This document shows positions 48,984 through 59,521 of a DNA stretch of 64,000 nt, one piece after another. Origin of the DNA: Aurantiochytrium sp. KH105 (lineage: Eukaryota > Sar > Bigyra > Thraustochytrida > Thraustochytriidae). Under the pieces are notes generated by a model. The model was not told where the DNA came from. It searched no databases and saw only the letters and a list, made by a program, of their open reading frames with translations. Position 1 is the first letter of the stretch. Each line of letters starts with the position of its first letter. A program made the translations under genes and the position numbers. The DNA lies in contig BGKB01000083.1 of the NCBI GenBank assembly GCA_003116975.1, positions 284,504 through 348,503 of the forward strand, written 5' to 3'.

Positions 48984-49525
48984 TTGAGGTCAGTGTGTTC
49001 TTTTGATCTCTTTGATGTCTGATTTTATGTCAATATTATTTTTGTGGTCTATACACACTCTCTCTCTGTCTCATCGCTTTGTAGCGATTTGTATCTGCAG
49101 CTGCTTGTTTTTCGTGTGACACAAAAACCTCGCAAGTTCAAATTCATCCGCGGGCGCTCTTTCCACCTCTTCCTTTTTCATTTTTCTTTCTTCCTTTTTC
49201 GGAAGGGGGAAGACGTTGGCTATACTGTAGGTGTGAAGTCACATTGGCCACTCCATGGAGGCTGTGCGGTGATCAACCCATGCCGTAAACTACTTATAGT
49301 TAGTAGGTTAGGCTAGGCTAGGCAAGGCTAGGTTGAAAGTTGATGCATCTTGCAGCTAGCTAGCTATAGGTGCCTGAAGAATGGAAACCAGATTTCGTTT
49401 ATAGGTGGTAGTAGCAGCTAGCCTATTACGACCTAAATGTTATGCAATAGAACTCACGCGCTGGGAATGAATGCCAAAAAAAGGAAACGAAAAGAGAGAG
49501 AGAGAGAGGGAGAAAGAGACCTCTT
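48984..49525. other. Convergent spacer
   Basis: AT-rich. It carries a GGCTAGGCTA-type short repeat at 49308-49332 and a GA run at 49494-49512. No gene is seen. Confidence 0.55.
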
Positions 49526-52500
49526 TCACTTTCTGCGGAGCGGCATGCCCTTGGGTGGCAATGGCGCGTCGAGGTTCTTGACAAAGGAAGGGAGAATGTG
49601 GTCCGTGGAGCTGACGATAGTCCAGTCGAGCAGGGCACCACACACTTCGTTTTCGAACTCGTCGCAAGAAAGTACAGAGAGACCATCAAGGTTAGTAAAT
49701 GCCTGGAGGGCCTTGTACTTGACCTCGGAAAGGGAAAGACCATGGTCGAAGGAGGCGTGCTCGCAAATCACACACAACCAACGCTTTCGGCCATGGAACG
49801 TCACATAGAGACTCAGGTCCGAATGGATCTCCGTTGTGATGAACTTCACCATGGTCTTGATGTGAGCCTGGTCGGGGCTCAAACGCTGGGGCGCGCCAAA
49901 GTAGAGCGTTCTCTCACGTGGCGGCGCGTTCGGGTCCACGACGCCCGGCCCATGCGGCACGCGTTCCAGGACCTCGTCGAGTAGGTGAATGCGGAACTTG
50001 TGGTAGAGCCTTGCGAATTCTTGGAATGCTGGCGCAATGTCGTCGGACCAGGCCCAGAGGTCGACTGTGATTCCCATTTCGAGGGCGGCGCCCGCGGCGT
50101 CGAGGAACTCCTCGGACCCGCTCACGATGGCGTACGAACGCGTGACCGTTCTGCCGCCCATGAGCCGCTGCGCGGTCATGGCGCCCAGATCGCCGGCGAC
50201 GATCCGCGCCATCCGTGTCGCTGTGGCCGCAGCAGACCTCGTTGCTCTGGATGCCGCAGTCGCCCGCGCAGCAGAGCTCGAGCTTGGCTGCAATAGCCGC
50301 CCCGGCGGCATTCGGGGTGCGGGTACGGGTGCCCCGCCGCCATGCGCGCCAGGAAAGGTACCCGCGGGGCCGTCATGGGCGCGCGCGAGGCCGTCATCAT
50401 CGCCGCCATGGTCATTGGCGTCGGCATCATCGTCTACGTGCGCATCATCACGATCGTCGTCGCCCGCGGCGGCATCGTTGGCCTCGAGGCCGCTGCAGTC
50501 CGCATTGGCGCCGCCGCCGAGCGCGTCGCGCACGCGCCCCGCGTCGCCGCCGCCGCCGCCGCCGCCGAGGAGCGCGGGAGCCCCTTCTGCGTGCCCGCGC
50601 GGCGCGGCGCCCGCGGGAGGCGAGGCGGCGTCTCTCGCGCGGGACTCGACGGTGACGTCGTTGGTGTCGTCGTTGGTGTCGCCGATCTTGTCGCCGTTGG
50701 TGTCGTCGTTGATGTCTTCAATGGTGTCTTCAATAGAGTTGCCAATGACAGCGCCCGTGCCGACCACGGCGGTGTCGCCGATGGTGTCGCCGATGGTGTC
50801 GCCCTTGGTGTCGGCATTCGTGTCCGCGAGGACGGGCGAAGCGGAATCGGTGGCAGCGGCGGCAGCGAAGCGAGAGGAAGCTTGCGAGGGAAATCGCTTG
50901 AAAACGCGAACGAGCGTCGCGGGGCGGATTTTGCTGGTCGGCGGCGCGGCACTGCTGGGGCCCGCGGGGACCGGGACAGCGCGGGGGGCCGGGGCGGCGC
51001 GCATTACGTCGACGAGGCCAGGGATGCTGATGCGGGCGGCGCCATGGTGCTGGAATTGATGCAAATAATCATCATCGATGAGCACAATGGCCCCCTCCTT
51101 GCGGAAAAGCTGAAAGTCCTCCGTTGCGTGCGGGTTTGGGGGCGGCGGTGGCAGCGTTGCGTCGCCGTGGGTTGAAGTGGACCCCAAGCCCGCACTCCCA
51201 GGTCCCACGCTGCTGATGCCGCTGCTGCTACCGCGACCATCGGACGTGGGCGCGGAAGAGAGCAAGGGCGTTCGTCCAGAGCCTGGCGTAACGACCGAGG
51301 CGTACGAAGGCCCGCCTGAGTTTGCTCGAGCCCCTTGCTCGGGCAAGAGGCGCACGTGGGCGGCGACGGGATTTGGATTGGGGCGACGCGAGGTCTTTGC
51401 AAAACTTACACGCATGCCGATCCTTGCATGCTCGGCGTTGGGAAAGTTATTTCCGAGGCTGCTCGCAAAGTACAAGCTGCGCGGCGGCAGGTTAGCGGGC
51501 TGATCATCGGCACGGATAAACCACTTATGGGCACCTTGGCGATTCACAATCTCACCCATGAGACGCGTCTCACCATTATGATCAAGACCGCCTTCGAGCG
51601 GGGAAGAAGAAAATGAGGATGAAGAAGAAGAGGACGAATAAGACGACGACGAGGAAGCCGCCGTCGCAGATGAAGAAGCCCCAGGAGCGGAAAATGTAAT
51701 TCCCCAGGGCGATGAAGATGTGCCCAGCGAAGGTGCTGCTGTTGGCAGAGGTTCTCCTGCTCCGACGCCTCTCCCGGCATCATCACTTCCCCTGTTTCTA
51801 AGTGAGGCTAAAACACTGGGTGGAAAGTCCGGGACTCTGCCAAAGATAGGTATGCCCGCAGCATCCCGGATTAGCTTCACATCAGTCACCACGGCTGACG
51901 GCATACGCGGTGCCGGATTCGCAACGGTGAAGCGCACCCGCATGCCGATCTCGCCGGAGCGCGATTCGGGAAAGTGACGACTGAAGCCAGAAACGAAATA
52001 AAAGACAGGCTCGCTCAAGGCACTTGTCTGCGAGGCGCCGTCCTCACTGGCGGTATCGCCAAGAATATACCAGTACGCAGGCGCATTATAGGCGCAGAGA
52101 AGGCCAGTGCTCCTCGTGCCCGGGACGAGGGTCATCCCCGGGGTCGGTGTCACGGAGGCCTGGGAGCTTCCATGAACCTCGGAAAGAGGCCGCACGGCAA
52201 AATGCTCAAAATCGGGGAACAGTTCGACGACATCTTCGCGCATGCGAAAAATGTGTGGCTGACTGCGGACGAGCGCGGCGACAGGTTTCGTGGAAAATCG
52301 GTATGGGATCTCGCGCTTGACCTGGTCGGGGACCTGCTCTAAAACGGTGGCGCCAAGGATGGAGCCTTCATTGCGGACGAGAGCAAGTACGACGCCTGCC
52401 ACCACGGCAGGGTCGCCCAGCGTGCCTACGGGAATCTTCGGATCGTCCCACAGCCCATCAAGGTACTCGAGAACCCCGTGGCTATGTAAGAGGAAGAATT

Positions 52501-52813
52501 CAGGCCAGCTTTGAATAAGGTCGAGGAGGCTGTTTTGCCCCCTCGCGAGAAAGGCCCTTCGCGCCCATGCGGGAAGCTCGGAGAGGACTCTCGGCATGGA
52601 GAGCGACCCGCCCGAGATCTCTGCCGTGGCTGCCAGGGCGGCCACGAGAAGTTCGTCGGGGATGTTTGCTGGATCTCGAGCGCGTGGATTTGGTCTTTTA
52701 CTGCTACTGGCGCTGACACTGCTACTGTTACTATTGCTGTTGGTGCTCGGGTTACTGGAGCTACTTCTTCTGCCATTGTGCGTGGCCCCTAGCCTCGAAT
52801 TCGGTGGATTCAT
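49526..52813 (-). CDS. LOTUS-like/cold-shock-like/NYN RNA-regulatory protein
   Basis: 1095 aa from the first ATG at 52813 (frame open to 52951, no ATG). In order: a Ser/Asn-rich start; two winged-helix regions like LOTUS (OST-HTH) domains (about 52-120 and 132-204, the first with AWARRAFLARGQNSLLDLI); two matching beta-barrel modules of cold-shock type (about 240-316 and 418-491) that share YFVSGFS/YFASSLG and EIGMRVRF/RIGMRVSF; then the start of a NYN (PIN-like) domain (AIVLIDDDYL, about 575-584). Its second half (SYAIVSGSEEFLDAAGAALEMGITVDLWAW, in parts, about 893-922) comes only after about 250 residues of low complexity. NYN nucleases have SGDxDF; here the acidic residues are shifted or lost (SGSEEF). 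The C-terminal 130 residues form an unknown domain. LOTUS plus NYN recalls MARF1-type regulators of germline or stored mRNA. Confidence 0.75.
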   Translation of the reverse strand: MNPPNSRLGATHNGRRSSSSNPSTNSNSNSSSVSASSSKRPNPRARDPANIPDELLVAALAATAEISGGSLSMPRVLSELPAWARRAFLARGQNSLLDLIQSWPEFFLLHSHGVLEYLDGLWDDPKIPVGTLGDPAVVAGVVLALVRNEGSILGATVLEQVPDQVKREIPYRFSTKPVAALVRSQPHIFRMREDVVELFPDFEHFAVRPLSEVHGSSQASVTPTPGMTLVPGTRSTGLLCAYNAPAYWYILGDTASEDGASQTSALSEPVFYFVSGFSRHFPESRSGEIGMRVRFTVANPAPRMPSAVVTDVKLIRDAAGIPIFGRVPDFPPSVLASLRNRGSDDAGRGVGAGEPLPTAAPSLGTSSSPWGITFSAPGASSSATAASSSSSYSSSSSSSSFSSSPLEGGLDHNGETRLMGEIVNRQGAHKWFIRADDQPANLPPRSLYFASSLGNNFPNAEHARIGMRVSFAKTSRRPNPNPVAAHVRLLPEQGARANSGGPSYASVVTPGSGRTPLLSSAPTSDGRGSSSGISSVGPGSAGLGSTSTHGDATLPPPPPNPHATEDFQLFRKEGAIVLIDDDYLHQFQHHGAARISIPGLVDVMRAAPAPRAVPVPAGPSSAAPPTSKIRPATLVRVFKRFPSQASSRFAAAAATDSASPVLADTNADTKGDTIGDTIGDTAVVGTGAVIGNSIEDTIEDINDDTNGDKIGDTNDDTNDVTVESRARDAASPPAGAAPRGHAEGAPALLGGGGGGGDAGRVRDALGGGANADCSGLEANDAAAGDDDRDDAHVDDDADANDHGGDDDGLARAHDGPAGTFPGAHGGGAPVPAPRMPPGRLLQPSSSSAARATAASRATRSAAATATRMARIVAGDLGAMTAQRLMGGRTVTRSYAIVSGSEEFLDAAGAALEMGITVDLWAWSDDIAPAFQEFARLYHKFRIHLLDEVLERVPHGPGVVDPNAPPRERTLYFGAPQRLSPDQAHIKTMVKFITTEIHSDLSLYVTFHGRKRWLCVICEHASFDHGLSLSEVKYKALQAFTNLDGLSVLSCDEFENEVCGALLDWTIVSSTDHILPSFVKNLDAPLPPKGMPLRRK
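50650..50830 (-). repeat. GATACCGAC-like short repeats encoding GDT and NDDT units
   Basis: Imperfect units of six to nine bases, read on the minus strand as GDTxGDT and NDDTNDD, inside the low-complexity insert of the NYN gene. Same-frame units change length without breaking the frame. Confidence 0.75.
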
Positions 52814-53679
52814 GATGGCCTTGGATGTGTTGGTGAGGTCTCGCGTGCGCTGCTGCGCTTTCCGCGCCGAAGAGAGAGGGGAGAAGGGGCGAAAGGGGTG
52901 GGAGAGAGACGGGGGAGAAGGAGCTCTCGGGGCGGCCAGCCCCTCGTGCACGAGATGTTCTCGCGCGCCCGCCCTCGCGTGTTTCTTTCTCCACGGCGAG
53001 CGAGTTGATCACCAGGCGCCGCGGCAGCAGCTACAACACAACAATTCCTTCCGGGCTCGCCCGCTCGCTCGCTCGCTCGCTCGCTCGCTTGCCAGCTCGG
53101 GCTCGCTCGCTTGCCAGCTCGGGCTCGCTCGCCTGCTCGGGCGGCGGCGCCGATCTCTTGGCCTCGCGGGGTGGATCTGATCATTCGCGACAATAAACAG
53201 CTTGCTCGTTCCGTTTGGTTCTGATCGGGCCTCCCCATCGAGGAGGGTTTTCTATTTCGAGACCCCGTATCGTCAGGTGGGTTGCGGTCGGCCAGAGGCT
53301 GCAGCATGCGGCAGCGGGCGGGTAAGAGATAGCAGATAGCGATGGCCCCGACGTGGCTTGGAGCCGTCTGTGCGTTGCCGCGCACGTCGGCGCGCGTGGC
53401 GACGGCAGCTTCACTGGACGGGAGAGGGGTGCGCGAGACTCCCTAAAGTTGCATATTTCTGCGTTTCCGCGCGTTGCCTTTGTGAGCAACTGCATCCCCA
53501 GCAGCCGTTTGTATTGGTCATCGTCGCTTCGACCTCCTTTCCACGCTTCGCTATCGTTGTCGTCGCGAAAGCAAGCAAGTGCTTCACCTCTGCGGAGAAG
53601 ACTATCTACGTGCTCGTGCTCGTGCCCTTACCCGCGCGCATTCCACCTCAGCAGGCGACACTACGGGTTGAGCCAGGCC
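52814..53679. other. Spacer between the LOTUS/NYN gene and the assembly gap
   Basis: GC-rich, with a CGCT array at 53057-53085 and repeats of CTTGCCAGCTCGGGCTCG (53086-53125). It holds the presumed LOTUS/NYN promoter. No gene is seen up to the gap. Confidence 0.55.
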
Positions 53680-53836
53680 NNNNNNNNNNNNNNNNNNNNN
53701 NNNNNNNNNNNNNNNNNNNNNNNNNNNNNNNNNNNNNNNNNNNNNNNNNNNNNNNNNNNNNNNNNNNNNNNNNNNNNNNNNNNNNNNNNNNNNNNNNNNN
53801 NNNNNNNNNNNNNNNNNNNNNNNNNNNNNNNNNNNN
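53680..53836. other. Assembly gap (157 N)
   Basis: A run of undetermined bases. Sequence on the two sides does not obviously continue: GC-rich spacer before, a lower-GC reading frame after. True size is unknown. Confidence 0.99.
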
Positions 53837-54172
53837 CAGGGGAAGTCCTTTCATCCCCATCTTGACCAGAACCTGCAGACGAATGTTGGCTTTGGGCTCG
53901 AGTATGCAGGCAGACAAATGGCACTGACCGTCAACTTTAAGGAGTTCTTCGACTGTCTTGATCAAGAGATGCGTGTGACACGTAAGGATCCCATCACCGA
54001 TGATACAATTCGCAACAAGATTGGTTTCGGAGACTCCTTATACAGTGTGGAAGACACCGTTTACAGATCGTACGAGCATCTCAAGCAGAAGACGCAAGGA
54101 TGGCGAGAACGCTTTTCAAGACCCGTAAAGGTAGTTCTTATGAGCCGTGCTACCACTTCCGAAACTGCTTAA
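53837..54172 (+). CDS. Partial reading frame truncated by the gap, unknown protein
   Basis: A frame open from the edge of the gap to TAA 54170-54172, 111 codons. Codon use and a mixed globular composition (for example GFGLEYAGRQMALTVNFKEFF and DPITDDTIRNKIGFGDSL, in part) look coding, unlike the ORFs in the desert to its right. I do not recognise the family. The 5' part is lost in the gap. A possible splice donor GTAAAG lies at 54125, so the last codons may be intron. It could be the end of a host gene or a fragment of a mobile element. Confidence 0.5.
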   Translation, partial: QGKSFHPHLDQNLQTNVGFGLEYAGRQMALTVNFKEFFDCLDQEMRVTRKDPITDDTIRNKIGFGDSLYSVEDTVYRSYEHLKQKTQGWRERFSRPVKVVLMSRATTSETA

Positions 54173-55473
54173 ACGAAATCATTTGTGTACAAACGTTTCC
54201 TTCTTGCATTTGCAGTGTCTTTGTACGACCCTTCACTACATCAGTTGGACTTTGTCGAATTTTGGGCTCATTTTCCTCTCCACCCCTTTACTGCAGGGAT
54301 TGGAGCCATTCTACACTCTTGCCACAGAGGGCGGCCTTCGTCATATTTTTGATGATCGACTCATTTTTCACCCTTGCTACAGAGGGTGTACTTGGTCGTT
54401 TTTTTCATGCTGTGCCTCGCTGTGCGCCCATTTTTTCCTACCCCCCTCCTCTCCATGCTACCCCCCCCGGCAAGCGCACTGGGTCTGTTAAATTTCGCCG
54501 CCTCGAAGCCGCGTGGAAAACCTTCCAACGAGAAAAAAAATAAAAATAAAAATGACAAGTATTGTCGCGAATTTTGCGCGTCACCTCGCGGGGCCCTGGC
54601 CTGTTCTGTCCTGCGCCGCGGTCGCGGCGCCCCTCGCCGGGCGCGTCGTCGAGCCGAGCTCTCCCAGGCGCCCAAAAATGTCAAGCCGCTTCGAGGCCGC
54701 CCCGCTCAACGCACTCACTCAGGCCGCGCGGCCGCGGCGCGAGCTGCCTCGGCGCTCACGCGCCCGACCCCGCCGCCTCGCGCAGCCGCGACGCGCAGCC
54801 GCCTCGCGCAGCCGCCTCGCGCAGCCGCGACGCGACGCCGCGCGGCGGGCTCGCGTCTGCCTCGCCCGCCTCGCTCCGGGTTCGCGCCGCGCCCGGGCGC
54901 GCAATGCCCGCCGGCGCGTACGAGCCCGCGCTGGCCGCGGCCGGCGCTGCGCCGCGATCGATCGATCAATCGATCGATCGCGCGAGCGAGCCCGGAATCG
55001 ATCCCGCGCGCGCGAGCGAGCCCGCCCGCGCGCGCCGCCGCCGGGGCGCTCTCGGTCTGCCTGCCTGTCTGCCTGCCTGCCTGCCTGTCTGTCTGCAGGT
55101 GCCGGATGCCGATGGCCTCGACCGTCGCTCGAGCCCGATCGGATCGCGGCGCAGCGGCCTTGCGCCGCTCTTCCGCCGCTTGGGCTTCTGCGCGGCGGCG
55201 CGGCGGCGACGGCTCGCTCGCCCGCGCGCCGCTCGCTCGGCCGGCGCTCTCTCTTCTCCCTGGCGCGGGCAGGTCTCGGCGGACGGGGGGAGCGCGGCGG
55301 CTGCTTCGCGAAGTCGGAGGGGGGAGAGGGCGAGGGCGCGGAGAGAGGCAGAGGCAGTGGGAGGCCCAGGGCGACCGACGAGCCTCGGACGATGCCTCGC
55401 GGCCTGCCTGTGGCCGCCGCTCCTGTACTGCCGCCGCGCGGAGGATTGGATGGAAATGCGATGCAGCGAAATG

Positions 55474-55513
55474 CAATCGAATGAAATGAGATGAGATGAA
55501 ATGAAATGAAATG
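55474..55513. repeat. AAATG/AGATG pentanucleotide microsatellite
   Basis: Eight or so five-base units, AAATG and AGATG, on the plus strand; shortly before the CTGC array. Confidence 0.85.
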
Positions 55514-55536
55514 ACCCTGGGGACCGGGCTGGACGC

Positions 55537-55539
<3 letters not shown>

Positions 55540-55589
<50 letters not shown>

Positions 55590-55591
55590 CC
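55540..55591. repeat. CTGC tetranucleotide microsatellite (13 units)
   Basis: A pure CTGC run of 52 bases in the gene-poor region. Confidence 0.92.
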
Positions 55592-56640
55592 AATGTGCGG
55601 CAGCGGCCGGCGTGCGTGTCTGTTTGTCGGTTCGTCGGCTTCGCTGCAGGGTTCGTTCGTTGCAAAGATGGAAAATGGCTTCTTGGCTTGGCTGGACAGT
55701 GAGTTGGCTTGGTTTGCTCGGCCTCGCTCGCTCGCTCGCACGGCCTCGCTTGCTCGCTCGCTCGCTGCTTCTGCGCTCCGCCGCGCCGCCTCCTCGTCGG
55801 GGCAGCCCAGCCGGGCACAATCCAGTTCAAGGTCTCGGCCTCGGGCGCGGCGAGGAATGGTTGGCGGGTCAGCCAGCCAGCCACCGCACTCACCTCTATG
55901 TCGCGGCGCCTCGACGCATTCCAGTTTGCAGCTCCAGGCAGGCAGCCAGACAAACAAACACGGGTTTGCGCAGAAGGCGCGGGCGACGCGCAGAAAGGTG
56001 GGCGGGAGGTCGCATAGTATCGCATGCACATCGCGAGGCATGCGTGCGAGCGTGGCACGCAAAAGTTGAGTCAAGCGGAGAGACCATCGTGACCGTACGC
56101 CCGCCCGGCAGGCAGCCCGCCAGAGGCCCCCTCGCCCGCCGCTGCCGCGCTCTCTCGGGAGAGCCAGGCGGCCAGAAAGCCCGGCAGCCAGGGCAGCAAG
56201 CTCTCGCGAACTCGCGCGTCCTCACGGTCGAGCTCGAGGCGTCCCGAGCGGCGCGCGCGTGAGGCGCGGCGCGGCGTGGCGCGGGTGGGGACGATACGGA
56301 CGACCGCGTAATAATCGCGCATGACTACGGTGAAATCTGCCTTCTTCCGCTTCACAGATAGCTAGCGGCAGCCCCGGCACCCGCCATCGCGCTGCGCTCG
56401 CGCGCTCGCTCGCGCGCTCACTCGCTCACTCGCTCTGTCCCGCTCCGCTCGCGACGGGGGCTGGCCCGCCGCCGCCGCCGATGCTGGCGCCGGGGCGCCC
56501 GACGGCTGCGCGGCGCCAGCCTGGCCAACTCGGCCCGCGGATCGGGAAGGGAAGGGAAGGGAGGGGAAAGGAAGCGCGGCACCCCCGGAGGGAGAGGGAA
56601 AGCGGAAGGCGCCCCGAAGCGCGAAACACACAGGCGTAGG

Positions 56641-58541
56641 GGAAGGTGCGGTGGCCCCCACTTCTTGCAAGCAGGGCAAGTGTAGGAAAGGTGTGGGGAA
56701 TGGGGACAACCTCCGCCGGGAGGCAACTCCAAGTATTGCAACTAAGCTGTGGGGTGCTGGGAGCTATGGCCCCTACAAGTTGCTATCTGCCATGCTGGCT
56801 GCTTTGCGAGGACGATCACAGTGGCGCGGCCATGGCCAGTGAACGGCTGCGGTGACCGCGGGGCCTGGTCTGCGGAGGGCCGGCCGGCCCGGACGATATG
56901 CGGCCAGCCAGCCAGCTATCCAGCTAGCTAGCTGGCTGTCTGTCTGTCTGTCTCCATCCTTCTTTCTCCTCTCCTTCTTTCCCTCTTCCGTCCATCGACC
57001 CGCCAGCCCCGGAGCCGCGGTGCCTGGCGCGCTTCTTCTCCGCGCCTGCCCCGCCTGGCCAGCAAGCAGCTGCACTGCAGGCAGGGAACGAACGCACAGG
57101 GAAGGAGGAGCGAGGGACCAGGCACCGCCGCCGTCGCTCAGGCGTCGTCCCTCCCGGGGAAAACTTCATAACAAACAAATCGACAGCGACCCGCCTGCCG
57201 GTCGAGTCGCAGTCCGCGCTGCTGCTCCATGCAGCGGCAACAAACTCGCGCGTGCTTGCGCGTGCGCTTGCGTTTGCGTCCGCGCCGAGGCCGCCACTGC
57301 TCGCTGCCCGGCTGCTGCTGCCTAGCTAGCGAAATGGCAGGTTGAAAGAAAGCAGGCACGCGAGCGGCTGCTGGCGTGGAGGCCGCTGCCGCTGCCGCTG
57401 CACGCCGCGCCTTCTTCGTCTCCCCGCCCCCCGAGAGGCACACTTGGCAACACGCGGCGCCTTGCCTGGCGCGCTGCGGGTCCACAGAGACAGAGGGGAA
57501 GAGGGACGGGCCGTCGTCCTCTGCCGCAGTTGTCCTGCAGGTGAGGAAGGCGTCTGCCTGTCTGTCTGTCTGCCTGCCTGCCGCTTGCGAAATTGATTGG
57601 TTGGTTACTGTTAGTGCTGCAGCAGCAGCGTGCAGTTCATTGTGTTGCTCCCGTTGCTTGGGGGGGGGGGTTGGCTTGGGTCGGGGATTTTGATTGGATT
57701 TGACTTGTGCTCGTAGTATGTGCGAGACTTCCCGCTGCGGCTTTAACTTTGAGAGTGTTACGGGCACCGGTCTCAAAGCCTGCGATGACGGTAGGCGTGG
57801 ATCCGATGCGGAATCCGTTGTTCCTGCTGCGTGTACGTTCGATACATCGAATGCATCTCTGACTCTCGGAGCAACTAGATCTCTAGAAAGATCCACTCCA
57901 GGCTTGATGCCAGTGCCTCCCCGTCATTGATAGGAGTACGAGGAGTTTTTGGGCTTGGTGGCTTCGATCCTTGGTTGCCGTGGGTCGATGCGAGGAGCAG
58001 CGGCGTTTCCCATTCTTATTCCTGGAGAAAACCGGAAACAGACCACGAGCATAGAAGCTCATTTTGTCAGAAAAATGTCATCGAGAACGTCGTATCACTG
58101 TTTCTTGTCGAGAAGGACGACGATCTTTCTTTCCTTTTTATTCCTTTAGCTAACAACCAAGTGGATAAGTCGTGTTTTCGAGCTCTGTCGCCATGGTCGA
58201 TGTGTTCTAAAGTTCATCAGCCTAGCCGGGAAGAAAAGGCAAAAGAAATTGTACAACAGAACGCTCATTTTGTTATTAAAAAAGATGTCATTGCGAACGC
58301 ATGCACTGTTGTCGTGAGCGAGCCCATCTAAAGATGAAAGAGATGGACATCGCCTGCAAACTTTGTAGATCTCCTGAATGCAAGCGTGGAAAAGAAAAGG
58401 AAACAAAAGAGAAAAAGGCACAAGAAGGTTTTTTGTTTGTTTTTAGTCATGTTGCAGGCGCATTGAACATGGGGGAAAGAATCAAGATCATCGAGCACGT
58501 GAGAACATTGTGATTGCTTCGCATACCCGATCTCGGTTTCC
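56641..58541. other. Gene-poor region, part 2
   Basis: Mixed composition. From about 57690 the GC content falls. A diverged pair of units about 60 bases long, sharing GCTCATTTTGT...ATGTCAT..CGAACG, lies at 58057-58113 and 58263-58320. Short runs of TGTC (56935-56955) and TCTG (57560-57585) occur, and a G tract at 57660-57670. Open frames here (for example 57694-57930 and 57927-58331) are short and unsupported. No gene or RNA was recognised. Confidence 0.55.
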
Positions 58542-59487
58542 TCAAGCGAGAAATACCACAAAAAAGGTGATAAAAAAGAGAAGGACAAAGAGAATCTTGG
58601 CCGCGAGCCAACGGTTGTTGCTCACGCCCATCCATGTGCGTACAAGCTGCTCGTAGCCCTGCTGCATGTTCTCCTGGGCGGCTGTGACGTTGTCATCTAT
58701 CCTTTCAATTGAGATGCGGGAGTCGGCCACCATGTGCGCGAGCTGATGAAAAACCTCTCCAAGCTCCGAAATATGACGCTCGATCGAGTTCATCGCCTGC
58801 ACGCGGCTCGAAAGATACGCATTGTCTTGTACAGTGGCTGTTTGTTGAATCAAGGGTGCCTCATCAAATACGATCTCTTCCTCGTCATCCCCGCCTTCGC
58901 TAAGAAACTGTTGCTGCTGAAAGCTTGTGCGCTGATGCAAACCCCCATTCTGGCTGACGACCGAGACACCTGAGGGCCGCGGGAGCGAGGATCCCTGGCT
59001 GGACGCCTGCTGATTCTGCTGGCCTTGCTGCTGTCCACCTGCGCTTGCACCTTGGCCAAGCCCGCTAAGCGGGGCACGCTTCGTTCCGAAAAGGCCGCGT
59101 CGGTCAGACTTTTTCCTCATTGTGGACTGGCGCTCCTCGAGGACGTTTTTGAAACTCTTGGCTGTGTTTCCAAGCTGCATCTTCATGGTCTGCACGATGG
59201 CCATCGAGTGCTCTGCGGCATTGTCGCTACCGCGGCCCACCTTTTGCCGATTCCGATCAAGGTACGCCTGGAGCTGGTCGAGCTCATACTTGATGAATTT
59301 GGTGTCTTCTTTGAGCCGCGCTGAAAGGACGTTGATCTCATCCATCGGGTCATCAAAGGTGCCCTGCCGCCGCGTGAGCTGCGCAAGGTGCTGCAGCTTT
59401 TTCGAGGTGAGGCTGATCTTGCCCGAGAGCTCTGCGGCGCGCTGGCCGAACACGCGAGCCTCCTCGGTGGGCGAGAGCAGTCCCGCG

Positions 59488-59521
<34 letters not shown>

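Larger units (their letters stand above)
54173..56640. other. Gene-poor region, part 1: imperfect duplication, then very GC-rich simple repeats
   Basis: The first 350 bases are AT-richer with two related units (54312-54345 and 54369-54401). Then GC-rich DNA with short arrays: GCCGCCTCGCGCA units (54770-54840), TCGA (54957-54983), TGCC/TGTC (55054-55096), AAATG (55474-55513) and CTGC (55540-55591). Long ORFs on five frames overlap each other and are Arg/Ala/Ser-rich, which is the mark of chance ORFs in GC-rich DNA. No gene or RNA was recognised. Confidence 0.6.

Noticed and set aside
54374-56074. Overlapping ORFs of 280-450 codons on both strands in the gene desert
   Set aside because: Extremely rich in Arg, Ala and Ser, mutually overlapping in five frames, running through simple repeats; no domain or sensible codon bias.
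57660-58000. Possible tRNA or small RNA in the lower-GC stretch
   Set aside because: No cloverleaf with a proper T-loop (GTTCRA) and acceptor stem could be traced by eye.
57138-58331. ORFs 57138-57896 (minus) and 57927-58331 (plus)
   Set aside because: Neither starts with a credible ATG, products have no recognisable domain, and the first runs through simple repeats.
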